DNA from: Apostichopus japonicus
Taxonomy: Eukaryota > Echinodermata > Holothuroidea > Aspidochirotida > Stichopodidae
Assembly (NCBI RefSeq): GCF_037975245.1
Contig: NC_092576.1
Coordinates: forward strand, 21,825,611 to 21,889,610
DNA length: 64,000 bases
Direction: 5' to 3'
Part shown: positions 43,330 through 55,355 of the stretch, piece by piece
How the letters are laid out: each line of letters opens with the position of its first letter
Position numbering within the stretch: the stretch's first letter is position 1
Position numbers and translations under genes: made by a program
Notes under the pieces: model-generated
What the model saw: only the letters and a program-made list of their open reading frames with translations
Told to the model about the DNA's origin: nothing
The model's database searches: none

Positions 43330-44330
43330 GGTTGGGTGTAATTAAACAACATTATTTATTTAGAACAATGCAGGGATTTTATGATGGACTCAAGTATGAA
43401 GTAATATTAAGTAAGATTATAAACATTAAACAACAGGATTTTTTAATAAAGTTTTTTGGTATGAATTTATAATTTTATAAAAAAGATGATATTCATGATG
43501 TCCCAGCTTTGTTTTCTTATTCTTTAAAATATTGAGTGAAATAATTTATAAATTTAACTGATATGGTATTACGTTACATTTCAAAATATACAGAAGATGT
43601 TGATGTATTTCTGAGTTGATTAAATTCAAGGGATGCAGATTTGCCTTAAATTATTTTTATTGTAAATAAAAAACAATACAATTATTCTTAATAAATAAGT
43701 TACAATTACTTTATTTTATTTACGTTTTAATATTAATTTATTAACTTAATTTGATTGAGTATTTTTGAAACTGCGACAACTAAAACCATTTACTTGGTTG
43801 CTTGTTTGGTATACGTTTTAGTTTTCTTAGAGTAGTATAATTTATTTGTTGGGTTTTGAACAATAAATTTATATGTTTTTGCTATTTTTTATATTCATTA
43901 TTAAACACATATTTTGGAGGTTTTAATTTCAAAGGTAACATTTAGTACGTATTAAACTCAATACACTCTATTTTAGAATATTCATTATACTCACTAGAAT
44001 TTAAAAATCCAAGTACCTTGTTTATATAACTCTTATTTTATCTTAATAAACATTACTGTCATTATAAAGCAATTTCTGATTTAAACTGTAACAACAATCC
44101 AAACAAAGAACAATTAAACAACCCACAACCCACCCCTTCAACCCTCTCTACCAACCCCTCTCTAAAATAATAACCTATTAATCCATTATATTTTGTTTTA
44201 TTTATATTAACACCCAACAGAATTCTTTTAATGATGGCCTAATTTATTCAAATAAATCCAGTTAAACTAATTAAATCCAATCCTTGACATTAAAATACAG
44301 CAGAGCTTACATTAAATATTGTTAGTTTAA
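43330..44330. other. Very AT-rich stretch without features
   Basis: Long A/T runs dominate. There is a C-rich island (CCCACCCCTTCAACCC) near 44135. No coding or repeat unit was recognised. It lies next to the LRR exon at 44410. Confidence 0.5.
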
Positions 44331-44409
44331 TATTGATAACTATTATTAATTACATTAATTCTCTATTTAGCTGTTATGATGATTCTAACATCTACACCGG
44401 AATACTTAC

Positions 44410-44618
44410 CTCAGCTCCTTCAAGCTTGTACACTGTGAGGAGTAAGACAAGATGGCCGCCAAATTTTTGTTAGTTAGTTTCCTGTAGTAGTCATAGATCT
44501 CCAGCTTCTGAAGAGAACTCAAGATAGAGAGAGAGAGACCAGACTGAAGGATAAGGTTCAGACCAGACTCATCAACTCTAGGAGAGCATCGGTCTAAATA
44601 CACACAGGAGATAGGAAT
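44410..44618 (-). CDS. LRR exon (ribonuclease-inhibitor-like) of an NLR/LRR gene
   Basis: Minus strand: acceptor CTTTCATTCTAG before 44618 and strong donor CTGAG|GTAAGT after 44410. It is 209 nt, phase 0 to phase 2, matching the exons at 22944 and 59658. It reads IPISCVYLDRC at the start, then SILSSLQKLEIYD (an L..L.+L.I strand) and NLAAILSYSSQCTSLKEL (helix then next strand). That is an LRR pattern like the RI-type repeats of NACHT-LRR receptors. Such receptors sense ligands through the LRR fan in the cytosol. NACHT and death-fold parts are not in the window, so the NLR label is an inference. It may be an upstream exon of the copy A gene. Confidence 0.65.
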
Positions 44619-46189
44619 CTAGAATGAAAGAATAGAGTTACTGATAGTAGAGCAGATAGAGATAAATATATTGAATTCGGTTAGTATGAGAATAATTATT
44701 ATGATATTATAAATAATAAAATATAACGACATAAAAATAAAGGAAAGTAAAGCGATAAACAAGGACAATTATGTTGTGTTAGCTGTAAAAAGTAATATAT
44801 TTATGGAATGGAAATAAGGTTTTTTTTTTAGGGGGAATCAAATAGACAGAAATAAATGGTTTAGATTGGAGAAAATAGATCGGTTATGTAGGATTCAAGG
44901 AATATTTGTTATTGTTTAACGATAAAATGATTAATTAAAGGCTAGTAGCTTGTAAGGTTTAATAAAATAAGAATGCAATTAAGGATACAAATGAATAGAG
45001 TGAAGCAATTTTAATTAATTAATTAATTAATTAATTAATAGGAAACACAGCTCAAAGATGGGATGAGAAGGTTACAAAGATCGGGTAAACAAGAATTGAA
45101 ATTATTGTATTTATTGAAGAAAAATATTAATCACATTTATTTCATTGTGTTTTTAATTACTCAAATCGGCTTGTTCAAGCATTTTCATACATATGAACTA
45201 CGTGATTTTCGCAATTTTTGAGTCGTAAATTTGAGTAGAGAACACAAAATTCACAACCTTTTTGACTTGAGTTTTTACAAAAAGGGTCAATACACTCCTG
45301 AAAAATGGTATTTAAAGAAAAATTGAAATTTACCCACAGGCCCAAATTGGACCCCCAATTAGGGCCAGAAGTGTGATTACTTAAGTTTGAGGGCGCTGTT
45401 CGTAAAACATACGACCCGCATGACTTTTTTTTCACACTTTTCCCGTACAACTACCACTGGAAAAGGATCCTATGCAAATTAAAACTCAAACATGCCTCTG
45501 CTTGTGAATTTAGAGCACACTCAAAGTAGGGCCAGAATAGGCCCCTATCTCATTTTCTGCCATTTTAATTACTTGTTACGAAAAATTGAGACCGTAAATT
45601 TTCCTCAAAATTAGCTAAATTCGAAGACTGGTCACGTCTTCCACAATATCTGCAATATCAGACATAAAATACTTTACATTTATGCAAAAGATGCCTCCAA
45701 ACTTGACACAAATTTAGGGCTCTGCAATTGGTTGCTAGGCGTGGCCGTATCCTAGCAACCAAAAAGTTTTCAGAAGTTTTTTTGCCCAATTTCATCCTTT
45801 AAGACATATAGCAAGACACTATATCAATTTCAGGAGATTCTGAGAGGGTTGACGTGGATGCTACTGTTGATTTGGCATGTATTGACCCATAAGCTTTGAA
45901 GCAAACTCAGTGATCTGACTGTATTTTATTGTAACTTAAATTCCTTGTTATGTTAGATATGCTTTAACTGGAGCATTTGTGATAATCAGTCAAGAACTCG
46001 ATCAGGCTAATATTTTTTTTTTATTAATGATTTAGAATTTCCAAGAATGTCTCCTTTTAGACCGGGAGCCCAGAGGGTTTGGTTAGCGGGGAAGGTAACC
46101 AATTGCCTTGTACATCACAACGTTCACAGTGCATTCCTGTATATGAAACCAGACGACTGGCAAACCGACTGTGGTGGGTGTGGCTGGGA
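44619..46189. other. Intronic or intergenic DNA, no gene seen
   Basis: Contains an (AATT)n run at about 45008-45041. A TTTTTTTTTAGGGGG run lies near 44821. No splice-bounded exon is visible. Confidence 0.4.
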
Positions 46190-46640
46190 GAGCAATTTTA
46201 AAGTCACCTAAAAGCTAACCTAGATCAGCTTTCATGGTAACCACATCAAAGTAAGTACAATGTGTCAGGTATGGCCCCAAGAGCAACAAATGGCCATTGC
46301 CAGTAATTATTGGTGGTGGGGTACCCCTGTCAGTCATCAATAATTGACCCCTCACGGCTGACCTAGGTCAGCTCATGAGGTAACCACTTGAAACCTACTG
46401 GAAAATGATGGTTAGGACTTCAGATAAAAGGGATGGGCATTGCCAGTTATTTATATTGGTGGTGGGGTACCCCTGCCAGTAGACCCCCGAAATGCCTATC
46501 TCCCTCCTTGACCTAGGTGAGCTCATGATGTAATCAGTTGAAACCTACTTGAAAATTATAGGTATCACTTCATATGTAAGGAATGGCCATTTCCAGTAAT
46601 TTATATTAGTGGGGTACCCCTGCCAGTAGACCCCCAAAAT
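46190..46640. repeat. Tandem repeat, ~146-bp unit, three copies
   Basis: The landmark GGGGTACCCCTG recurs at about 46318, 46464 and 46611 with GACCTAGGT and CTCATGA words between. Copies are diverged, with small indels. Copies differ most in the spacer after CCAGTAATTTAT. Confidence 0.85.
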
Positions 46641-46649
46641 GCCTTAAAA

Positions 46650-48244
46650 TCCAGTCAACAGGTCAATTGTAACAAACAACTGAATGAAACAAGCAACATC
46701 TGCAACCTCCACCAATATAACACTAAACCATTCATTGTCAGTGATAGATGTACACAGGTATTCAATAGCATGAGTCACCGATATCAAATACAGGTGTTTC
46801 TTACATCGGTCTACACATTTTGGCGCCAATAAAAGAAAATCATCATTGTTGGAGAGACTCAATGTTGTGCATACCCGGTGAAAACAGACAGTTTAAAAGA
46901 TGATTTGGGTACATGGTAAGAAAAGAGTCGAAGCTCCCAAGAAATTTATTAACCCGATGTTTGAAAACTAATTTCCGTGGTTGTTTCTTGTGAACCTTTT
47001 TCTGAATTTCATGTTGATGCCAAGTGAGAAATAAATGATGAGATTATACATTTTTGCTATCTTGCAAGCCTGAAACTAAAACTGAATTAGAACACATGCG
47101 GTGCAGAAAATAGAAACTTCAATTAAATTACTAGTTTGCAGCAAGAACAAGTACAGTAAATACAATCGATTACTAAAAGAAAATGAATAATAGGAATAAT
47201 AACAAGAATCATAATAATTCTCTATTTTAGCCTTGAGCAGCTGGGATGGTGTTTGTAGCTGTATTTCTTACACATGGGTCATTCCATATCAAATCACCAA
47301 ATTTTGGGGAATGTTGTAGTTCAACATCTTTGAAAAATTCCCAAATTTATTGTATGATTAGACCACCATAAAATAAGCATATTCTGAAAATGTCAGTTGC
47401 ATTGCTTTACAATTGGCCGATTTATCACACTTTGAAATTCCGCAATTTGTCGCCACCATGGCATTTTGGCATTTTCTTGACATTTGAGGTCTCATTTCTC
47501 AGCAATTAAACATCCCTTTTTATTACAGATGCCTATAGAGTCTATGCCATAGAACAGGAAAATAAAAAATTAGGCTACAAAAATATTGTCTAGTGGAGTT
47601 AGGTCAGCTTAAAAGTGTCAAAATATTCGATTTTTGTACTCTTCACTAAAAAATATGCTATTTTTAGTGATGAATTGCTCCTAAACCATTGCTTCAGGGT
47701 ACTCGATTCTTTCAGAGGTTATTATGTCTAGTATAAACATTACAAAATCATGATTACAATGCTTTCCTATAATATGTTTGCAAGTTGTGCAACTCTAAAG
47801 TTGCTATTTCATGCTGCTATTCAGTATGAGGTAGGGGTTTTGATGCCATTTTTTACCAAAGTCACCATGTTAGAGCTGTCAGGGTTTTATACTTTAATTA
47901 TTAGTATAAAGTTCTTACACCTTAACATATTTCAGGGTTCTAGCTGTTTTCAATATTAATTTATGAAGATGTTAAGATTTTTTTCAACATGCCGCGTTTT
48001 GAGTTATTGGCTGTCAAGGACGACCTCTTTTGTACATCAGAGCAACTGATAATTTTTTCTGGAAGAGATATAGTATCACCCTGTTTGTACAAAAAATTTC
48101 AGGAGGGTGTTTTGCCTTATTTTGAAATGAAAAGTCCTCAAAGTTTGGGATTTTTACAAAAAACGTTTTAGCCTGTTTTGATGTTCCATGTGTTTCGAGT
48201 CTGGGTATTGTACTGTACTTCAAGGTCATTCAATTCAATATGGT
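46650..48244. other. No feature recognised
   Basis: AT-rich, with chance frames under 75 codons. No terminal repeats or splice-bounded exon were found. Confidence 0.35.
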
Positions 48245-50584
48245 GCAGTTTTTAATTTCATATAAAAAAAATACTCTTTAATTATAATTCATTTATTTGT
48301 TTGCCACAAAGTACAAAGTGGAGGAAGTCTTCCATAAAGCTTAAAAGCTTAACAATGTGGAAGACTCCCTGAAGAAAAGAAAAGACAAGACAAGACAAAA
48401 CAAAATATATATATGTGTATGAATACATACATAGATATAAGTACAAATTAAATGTTCAATATATATATATAGTAATTACATACAGGTATAATTTAGTTTT
48501 AGTCAGTAACTAGCTATTATTTCCTTACAAAACCACTTCTTAAAGGATGTGACTGACTTTTTACTCTTTAAATCGTTCATTAGAAGATTCCATGTTTTTG
48601 TTGCACGGTTTTGTAGGCTTAAAGTTCCAAGTTTGGTATTGTAGAGATTATAGTGGGCATGATTAGCATGCCTCGTGTTATGATTATGTACATCTCTGTT
48701 ACTGGTTAAAAAATTGTCAAAGGCAGCTGGTAGTAATCCATTCCAGGTCTTGTAGGCAAATAATGCAAGCTTAACTTTAATGAGATCGTGCAATTTTAGT
48801 AAGTTGAGTTTCTTAAATATGGGACTGGTGTGCTCACGTGGGGCTGAGTGTGTTATGTGGCGAATGGCTGCCTTTTGGAGTATTATAAGATTGTTAAGGT
48901 TGGTGTTGTATGTACCAGACCAAATAATGGAACAATAAGTGAGATGCGGGACAACCAGGGTCTGGTATAGTGTTCTGAGTATGTTTTCCGATAGATAATA
49001 TTTCAACTTAGATAATATGCCAACATTCCGTGCAATTATACTACAAATAGTTGAAATATGGTTGCGCCAGCTAAGTTTACAATCAATATTTACACCTAAA
49101 AACTTAGTAGTATAAACTTGCTTAATTATTTTACCATCCATACATATATCTTTATTCCAAATAAGTGTATTACGAGTATTAAAGACAATGTAATTACTTT
49201 TTTGTACATTTAGTGATAATTTGTTGGCTGAAAACCAATTACAGAATTTATTTAATTCATTTGACACGTTGGAAGATAATGTGATTATGTCGTCGCTCTC
49301 GAAGAAAATACTGGTGTCATCAGCAAAGAGAATGATTTTGGCTAGTTTGGAGACATGACAAATATCGTTAATATATAGAATAAATAACAAAGGACCTAAG
49401 ACTGAACCCTGTGGAACGCCACAACGAATTTTAGCAAGATCGGATCTAGAGTTTTTATACAAGGTATACTGATATCTGTTCGAAATATAGCTTTCAAGCC
49501 AGTTGAGAGTAGTTCCTCTAATGCCGTATGAAAATAATTTATTGATAAGGATAGTATGATGGATCGTGTCAAACGCCTTCGAAAGGTCGAGGAATACACC
49601 AATGCAATTTTTGCCATTATTAAGACTAGTATGTAAACTGTTAAGTGCATCTGCCAAAGCCAGTTCAGTAGAATGTTCGGGTCGAAAGCCGTACTGTTCT
49701 TTACAGAGAATATTATATTGGTTAAGAAAATTAAATATGCGATTGAACATAAGTCGTTCTATGATTTTAGAAAAACAGGAAAGCAATGAAATCGGTCGAT
49801 AATTCTCATATACATTTGAATCTCCCTTTTTATAGATTGGTATAACCTTTGCCATTTTAAGTTTATCTGGGAATACGCCAGTGTTAAATGATAAATTACA
49901 TATATGGGTCAAAGGCTTAGCAATAAAAGGAATAACATTTTTTATAATACCAGGTTTGAAATCATCATATCCTGCTGCTTTATTGGGTTTTAAGTTGGAA
50001 GTTGCAATTTTAATTAGTTCTTCTTCAGTGACTGGGAATGTGAATATTGAATGACTATTGTTATCACAGATGGTTTCATGTGATTTACCTTTTTTTATTT
50101 TACTAGCAAGCGATGGTCCAAGATTTACATAGAAATTGTTGAAGTTATTCGCAATGATATTTTGTTTATTTTCATCACTGGTTTCTTGGTCACCATCTTT
50201 GAAAACAGCAGGATATGATGATTCGTTACGGTTATTGTGCAACATTTCATTAATAGTACGCCATGTATGATTTGTGTTATTTCTGCTCTCATTAAATTTA
50301 TTGTCAAAATAGAGCTTTTTCGAAAGTCTGATTACTTGATTAAGCTTATTACGATACGTTGTATACATAGACTTGTACATAACTGTAGGAGAGTTTAACT
50401 GACGTCTGTAAAGTTTGTGCTTCCTTTTAATGGAAGTCAAAATACCATTCGTAATCCATGGGGGTTTCTTTCTACGACGCTGTTTATGATTGATTTGGCG
50501 AATAGGAAAACAATTATTATAAGTTTTAGGAAAACAATTATTATAAGAATTGCAATGTACTTGTCTGCTCCTGGTTGAATTCAT
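48245..50584 (-). mobile_element. 5'-truncated non-LTR retrotransposon (jockey/CR1-like)
   Basis: Contains the RT frame below and a 3' UTR with hairpin words (GTCTTCCACATTGTTAAGC and GGAAGACTTCC), an AAATAAAT signal (about 48291-48298) and a short A/T end. There is no endonuclease, so the 5' half is missing. The 5' edge abuts a 168-bp tandem duplication. Confidence 0.8.
48503..50584 (-). CDS. LINE reverse transcriptase, open reading frame of 693 codons
   Basis: The N-terminal 100 residues are the basic linker that normally follows an AP endonuclease (KPPWITNGI.TSIKRKHKLY). It contains an internal repeat NNCFPKTYNNCFP. The RT fingers/palm spans about residues 185-460: PNKAAGYDDF, VIPIYKKGD, NYRPISLLSCFSKIIE, QYGFRPEHST, the catalytic FLDLSKAFDTIHH, GVPQGSVLGPLLF, and FADD near 420. 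The thumb and C-terminus have NKLSLN...K, FLGV.ID, and a final W-rich tail (KTWNLL, FKKWF). All catalytic Asp are present and no frame is broken. It may be a recent insert. Autonomous activity is unlikely without the endonuclease. Confidence 0.9.
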   Translation of the reverse strand: MNSTRSRQVHCNSYNNCFPKTYNNCFPIRQINHKQRRRKKPPWITNGILTSIKRKHKLYRRQLNSPTVMYKSMYTTYRNKLNQVIRLSKKLYFDNKFNESRNNTNHTWRTINEMLHNNRNESSYPAVFKDGDQETSDENKQNIIANNFNNFYVNLGPSLASKIKKGKSHETICDNNSHSIFTFPVTEEELIKIATSNLKPNKAAGYDDFKPGIIKNVIPFIAKPLTHICNLSFNTGVFPDKLKMAKVIPIYKKGDSNVYENYRPISLLSCFSKIIERLMFNRIFNFLNQYNILCKEQYGFRPEHSTELALADALNSLHTSLNNGKNCIGVFLDLSKAFDTIHHTILINKLFSYGIRGTTLNWLESYISNRYQYTLYKNSRSDLAKIRCGVPQGSVLGPLLFILYINDICHVSKLAKIILFADDTSIFFESDDIITLSSNVSNELNKFCNWFSANKLSLNVQKSNYIVFNTRNTLIWNKDICMDGKIIKQVYTTKFLGVNIDCKLSWRNHISTICSIIARNVGILSKLKYYLSENILRTLYQTLVVPHLTYCSIIWSGTYNTNLNNLIILQKAAIRHITHSAPREHTSPIFKKLNLLKLHDLIKVKLALFAYKTWNGLLPAAFDNFLTSNRDVHNHNTRHANHAHYNLYNTKLGTLSLQNRATKTWNLLMNDLKSKKSVTSFKKWFCKEIIASY

Positions 50585-50599
50585 TTAATTAGAAGACTT

Positions 50600-50845
50600 T
50601 AAAAATGAATTTCAACCAGTACATACATGTATGTACAGTGTGTACAGTACATACACTGCACTGGGTGTATATGTACGGAGTGCCATGAGTGCCAGAAGAC
50701 TATGTTAAAACCTAACACTAATATACACACTGTACATATGCAAATGGTTGAATTAGAACACTTTACTATAAAATGAATTTCAACCAGTACATACATCTAT
50801 GTACAGTGTGTACAGTACATACACTGTACTGGGTGTATATATGCA
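50600..50845. repeat. 168-bp tandem duplication rich in GTACAT palindromes
   Basis: ATGAATTTCAACCAGTACAT starts at 50605 and again at 50773. The unit contains ATGTACAGTGTGTACAGTAC and its echo. It marks the junction between the LINE and copy C. Confidence 0.85.
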
Positions 50846-51385
50846 GATCAGGGAATTCTCTTTTATCTCCATCTTTTTCACATTTTTACAATTTAAAACA
50901 GTGAAAAAACATCAACAAGGCTATGGGTGCGATTGTATGTCCAGACATTTGAAACCGTTAAGGAAGGTCGTAATACCACTGTAGGCGTTTGTCACCTGTA
51001 TCGAATAATTATACTAGTTCTGTTTTTGGTGACATATTTGGCTTACTCTAGGAGATCAAACATGATTGTAACCAACTCGAAGTCATTTGTGATTCCTAAA
51101 GCCAGATCTCGAAAGAGATACTTTAAACAGACTTTTGTTAATGAAATGGAGGTAAACGACAAAGGCAAATGAATATATATTAATGTAATGAGTTGGAAAA
51201 TTTAGAACAGTGAAAAAACTTCCAGCCTCCACCAGGATTCGAACCACCGGGATTTCAACCCGGGCCTCCTGCTTTATATGCAGACACCCTAACCAACTAG
51301 GCTATGGACGCTGATTGTTTGCCCAGAGGTTTGAAACTGTTAAGGAAGGTCGTAATTCCACTTTAGGCTGTGAATGTGTGAATTC
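50840..51385 (-). mobile_element. Type 2 SINE pair, copy C
   Basis: A truncated SINE (to about 51000) is followed by a near full-length copy (51010-51385) with box A AGCCTAGTTGGTTAGGGTG on the minus strand. The box B segment is partly mutated (GGTTGAAATCCC). It corresponds to 8500-9095. Confidence 0.7.
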
Positions 51386-51520
51386 GAGTTACATACGAAT
51401 AACATAATGTGATTCAAAGAAAGTGAATACGCACAATCAACCCACATTTATATTCAGATACAAGGAAATGGTGTGAAACAAGAATAAAAGTAATAAATTT
51501 AAGGACGTGGATTGACTTAC

Positions 51521-51640
51521 GTTATGATATGATGCGGTCTGTATGGATATGATGGTTAAACATTGTTTGAAATAGTGATACCTGTCTTCGATAACGACCT
51601 TCTCTGAACAAAGTTGACACAGCGATTCCTTGTCTTTAAG
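51521..51640 (-). CDS. 120-nt exon with C2HC-like motif (copy C gene)
   Basis: Paralogue of 9249-9368, with acceptor TTACCAG and donor AAC|GTAAGT preserved. Same length and frame; CQLCSEK...DRYHYFKQC keeps all Cys and His. Substitutions include Gly to Glu, Asp to Tyr and Leu to Phe, with no stop or frameshift. It joins in phase to the exon at 52004. Confidence 0.55.
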
Positions 51641-52003
51641 CTGGTAACGTAATGAATCAATACATTTATAAGTACTGTAATGTCAGTGTTGAAATAAAGG
51701 AAAAAAGGTTAACGAGAAATAGGGTCATCATGTAGAAATGAACGCTTAAATTGTTTACTACAACTATAAGTACATGGACAATACATAACATGAACTTTTA
51801 ATTTCTATTAAAATTTTAATATTTAGTTTAAATACTATCAGCTACCAACTCGCATAGATGGAAGCTACGGTAGCATAGGATAAGAAATAAATACAAACCA
51901 GAAAAAGAAGTATTGATACAATTTTGCCAATAACCAACTCTTTATCAAGAATAATGATCATAGTATTTATAAATTATGACAACCAGTTCCTGAGTACACT
52001 TAC

Positions 52004-52062
52004 CTCCCACTGGCCAGATTGAACATTTAGTAGAACTTCACTGTCTAATAGACTCCAACAGA
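52004..52062 (-). CDS. 59-nt exon of the copy C gene
   Basis: Identical in sequence to 9732-9790, including both splice junctions. It reads CWSLLDSEVLLNVQSGQWE and feeds in phase into the exon at 51640. Confidence 0.5.
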
Positions 52063-52657
52063 CTACATGGAAAAGAATGTACATGTCCATCAGTACTCAT
52101 AGACATAATATTAATGTGAAATGAGTTCTTTGGGTAACATATTAACTTTGAAGTATTTACAGTTTTTCACATTCACCTTAGTGAATATTTAATCTATGGG
52201 TTACTTCCGCATAATGCTCTTTTTTGAGTTAATCAGCTTACCACTTCCATCAACCGATACACAATGCCTTTAGAATGTTTAAGACGTTTATATGTTTACA
52301 ACTCTACTTTAATAATTTCAATAATTGCTTGCAATCTGCAACATTTTAGTATGTGTTTATGACAGTAAGTTTAATAGTATTTTAATAGTTGATGGAAGTG
52401 GTAAGCTGATTAATAATATGACTTTATTGCAAGCATGGACAATTAATTTTAGAATCTACCAAACACATTACCTTGATACATTCAGGGAAAAAATGTAATT
52501 TTCTTTCATTTAAATTATCACACATATTTAGAAGTCCACATGATTTCAAAGGTCAAACCACAGTCGTATGGATTTTTGTGTGATAGGCAATGGAAGTCAA
52601 AATACTCAACACTGTTACATTGAAATCCATGTTAGTCTATTGTTACTAACTCGAGAT

Positions 52658-53411
52658 CATAGGCGTAGGAGGCGGGGGGCTGCAGCCCTCCCAACCGTAT
52701 TTTTTGGTGAAAATTCGGGCAATATGCTGAGAATTTTTCGGACACCTACCAGTGGCGGAGCGTCCATACAGTCAGAGGAGGCGGATGCCCCCTGACGGAC
52801 TCAAATGGACTGCTGGCGCCCTTTTCAGCTTTTTACAACTCTTTACTTATTCGCGATTATTGACTTTTTTATTGCGCTCTCAAATACCTATTGACATTTG
52901 TCACATTTTGTTGGTGTAATTTTCTGACAAATGGCGATGACACCATCTGCAAATTAGCAAGGCCAAGAAAGGGTCTTTCCGGCGATCTAGGGAGTATCTT
53001 TACTCAAAAAATTTCTGTACACTCCGCGCCAACCTGTGGTGGCGCTCCGCTTAGATAGTGTCAAAAGTGCCCCTACAGACCATTCTCTCCCCCCCTGACC
53101 AATACCCCTATAGCTCTGCCACTGGCACCTACTGAAAGAAGAAGAATTTGTTATGTGTTTTTCAATGGTTAAACTTATATTATTATCATTCTTGTTGTAA
53201 CGACTTCCCCAATAATTATAACCAATATGGAAGGGTAAAAACACGGAAAATGATTGTATGTTATTGGCATGTGATGTAATAACCCAAGAATGCCTATATG
53301 ATAAGCACATTAACATGTGGAACGCGCGCGGAGCACGCGAAAAACTTTGGTTATATTTTTCGGGCAAGTCGTTACAGCCCCCCCAGATCAAATGAGGCTC
53401 CTACGCCTTTG
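52658..53411. mobile_element. Non-autonomous hAT element with 8-bp TSD and a nested hAT
   Basis: Ends CATAGGCGTAGGAGGC and CTCCTACGCCTTTG, flanked by CTCGAGAT (52650-52657 and 53412-53419). Copy A has an uninterrupted CTCGAGAGAT near 10353. Without the nested element at 52750 it is about 375 bp. No coding capacity. The element at 58246 is a relative. Confidence 0.85.
52750..53124. mobile_element. Nested non-autonomous hAT element (375 bp)
   Basis: CAGTGGCGGAGCG...GCTCTGCCACTG with flanks ACACCTAC / GCACCTAC (7 of 8). It belongs to the same family as 7166-7505 and carries the GGTGGCGCTCCGCTTAGATA motif near 53040-53060. Confidence 0.85.
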
Positions 53412-54960
53412 CTCGAGATATGACTATATATACAAACATATATTTCATTAAATGTAACCTATGTTGACTGAATGAGTCTTCATGCATTATATTAAAGTAC
53501 GTGCTCAAATGAGTGCTCTGGAAATGGTCTTCGAAAGCTTACTAAGGTTATCATAATGTTCTTGATAATTAGTCTTTAAAATCTGACACATGATTAGCTT
53601 GAAATTAGAAATAAAGTCATTCACTACGTTATTGTCAAATTTACAAAGTATCACCGAATTATATAAAAAGAAAAGGAACACATGCATTTACTATAGGGAA
53701 TGCTATAATGACGTATTTGGAACATGTACAACAGTTTGAACAATTTTGGAAAACTAACAACTCTAGCCACCAGAAAGATATATTGGTATTTGATTGTAAA
53801 ATAGCGCAAACAATCTGAAGCAAGTTTGTTATTAAACGTTACGTCAAATTAAACTGGTAGGAAAATTGTTCTTTTGGGAGAAGAAATCTCCTTCATATGC
53901 CTATTATGGTAAAATCAAATCATTAGAGGCAGATGGATAAGTGCACTTGTTTAATGTCCATCACTGAATGTGAAGAATAACTAAATATTATGATTCACTT
54001 CCTTATAAACTGCATTACACACAATGCTGATTTACCTTTAATGTCCCATGACCTCATTTCTCTAGGAAGTAACTCCAATGAGAAGGAGAGAGGCAACGTG
54101 CAACCGGCGAACCTTTTGAGTAGAAATGAAGATATGAGTTAAGCTATCGAACAGAAGAACAATAAGTGTTTCAATTTTATAAAGACACCATTAACCTTCC
54201 AACTACTTGGGAATCCCCGGAGACTCCGTTTGGTAAGACACAATGTTTACACTAGCCTACTAGAATAGAATATGCGTCACTTGACTGTTATGATGAATGA
54301 TATATGTTAAAAGGGCATTATAAATCCAGAGCGATGAAGCAGGGATTACACACACGTTCAGGTAGAATTATATACTTATCACAACCTTATACTGCTGACA
54401 AGTGCCCTTACATGTTATTGTTAATATTTTTCCTGTGTAACCAATGGCCAATGGCGATTAGAATTTTGCAACTGGTGGGCAAAAAATGCATTACACTCTA
54501 TATTTTGGCGAGTGGCTCATTCGTTCACTGACTTTATACGATAGGCTTACTATTAACTTGTGAGCCAATCAAGAAAGGCCTATTGCCTAATGTTACACAT
54601 CACATCACATTAGTATTATATTATATATTAGCACCAAGTGCATTGTTACAAGTAGGTCCTAAGGAACAGCTCTGTTCAACAGCTTGAAACTAATTTGATA
54701 CTAATCCCTCAAACTAAAGATGCACGATACGTGTAACCAAAATGGAAAACAACAAACTTAAATATTTGCGTTACGACAACTCAAACAGGAGAACCATGTG
54801 TGTACGATCGGTACAAATAAAAACAGTGTTGTCAGTAGGTTAACCGAAATCGCGCGATAAGGCCTACCTGACATGTCAATAAGTTAAACATTGCATCCCA
54901 ATTCAAAAGTCATAGGCATAGCTTCGGCTTTTGTCGACAAAATTTTAATTCTGTTCCAAA
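53412..54960. other. Duplicated non-coding DNA, copy C
   Basis: Matches A 10364-10511 plus 13249-14061 and 15136-15640. It contains the empty TTAA site at 53576-53579. No exon is called. Confidence 0.5.
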
Positions 54961-55355
54961 TTGTTGACCCTTATTATGGCCAGCAAGAAAAGACGAAGCT
55001 TTGAATTCATCAGGTGTTGAAGAACTTGGGAGGGTGGCTGATCATTGTAGTACTTTGCTGCTAAATGATCAGAACAACCCAGATGGCTTGAAGAAATAAA
55101 GGAGGAAATTCAAAAAGAGTGGGCTCAACTAAAGTCTCAAGTCAGTCGCAAGAATATTCCATTTGGTTCTCTACCCCAGCTTGTAATCCAGGAAGGTGCA
55201 ACTATCCTCTGTTGTCTGAATTATTTAAAGTAATGGTGGTTCTGCCAGTGAGTTCTGCAGCTTGTGAAAGGAGATTCTCAACTTTCAATAGAATCAAACC
55301 TTCCCACAGAACTTCTCTTGCCCCAGACTCTAAAGGATTTAACGCAAATTTCTGA
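54960..55355 (+). pseudogene. hAT transposase C-terminal relic (copy C)
   Basis: 55119-55355 is open for 78 codons with the hAT dimerisation motif: YPLLSELFKVMVVLPVSSAA, then CERRFSTFNRIK. The family normally ends with a helix after this motif; here only SLAPDSKGF follows. Upstream words (MASKKRRSFEFI at about 54975) run into stops. It is an old fossil shared with A. Confidence 0.7.
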
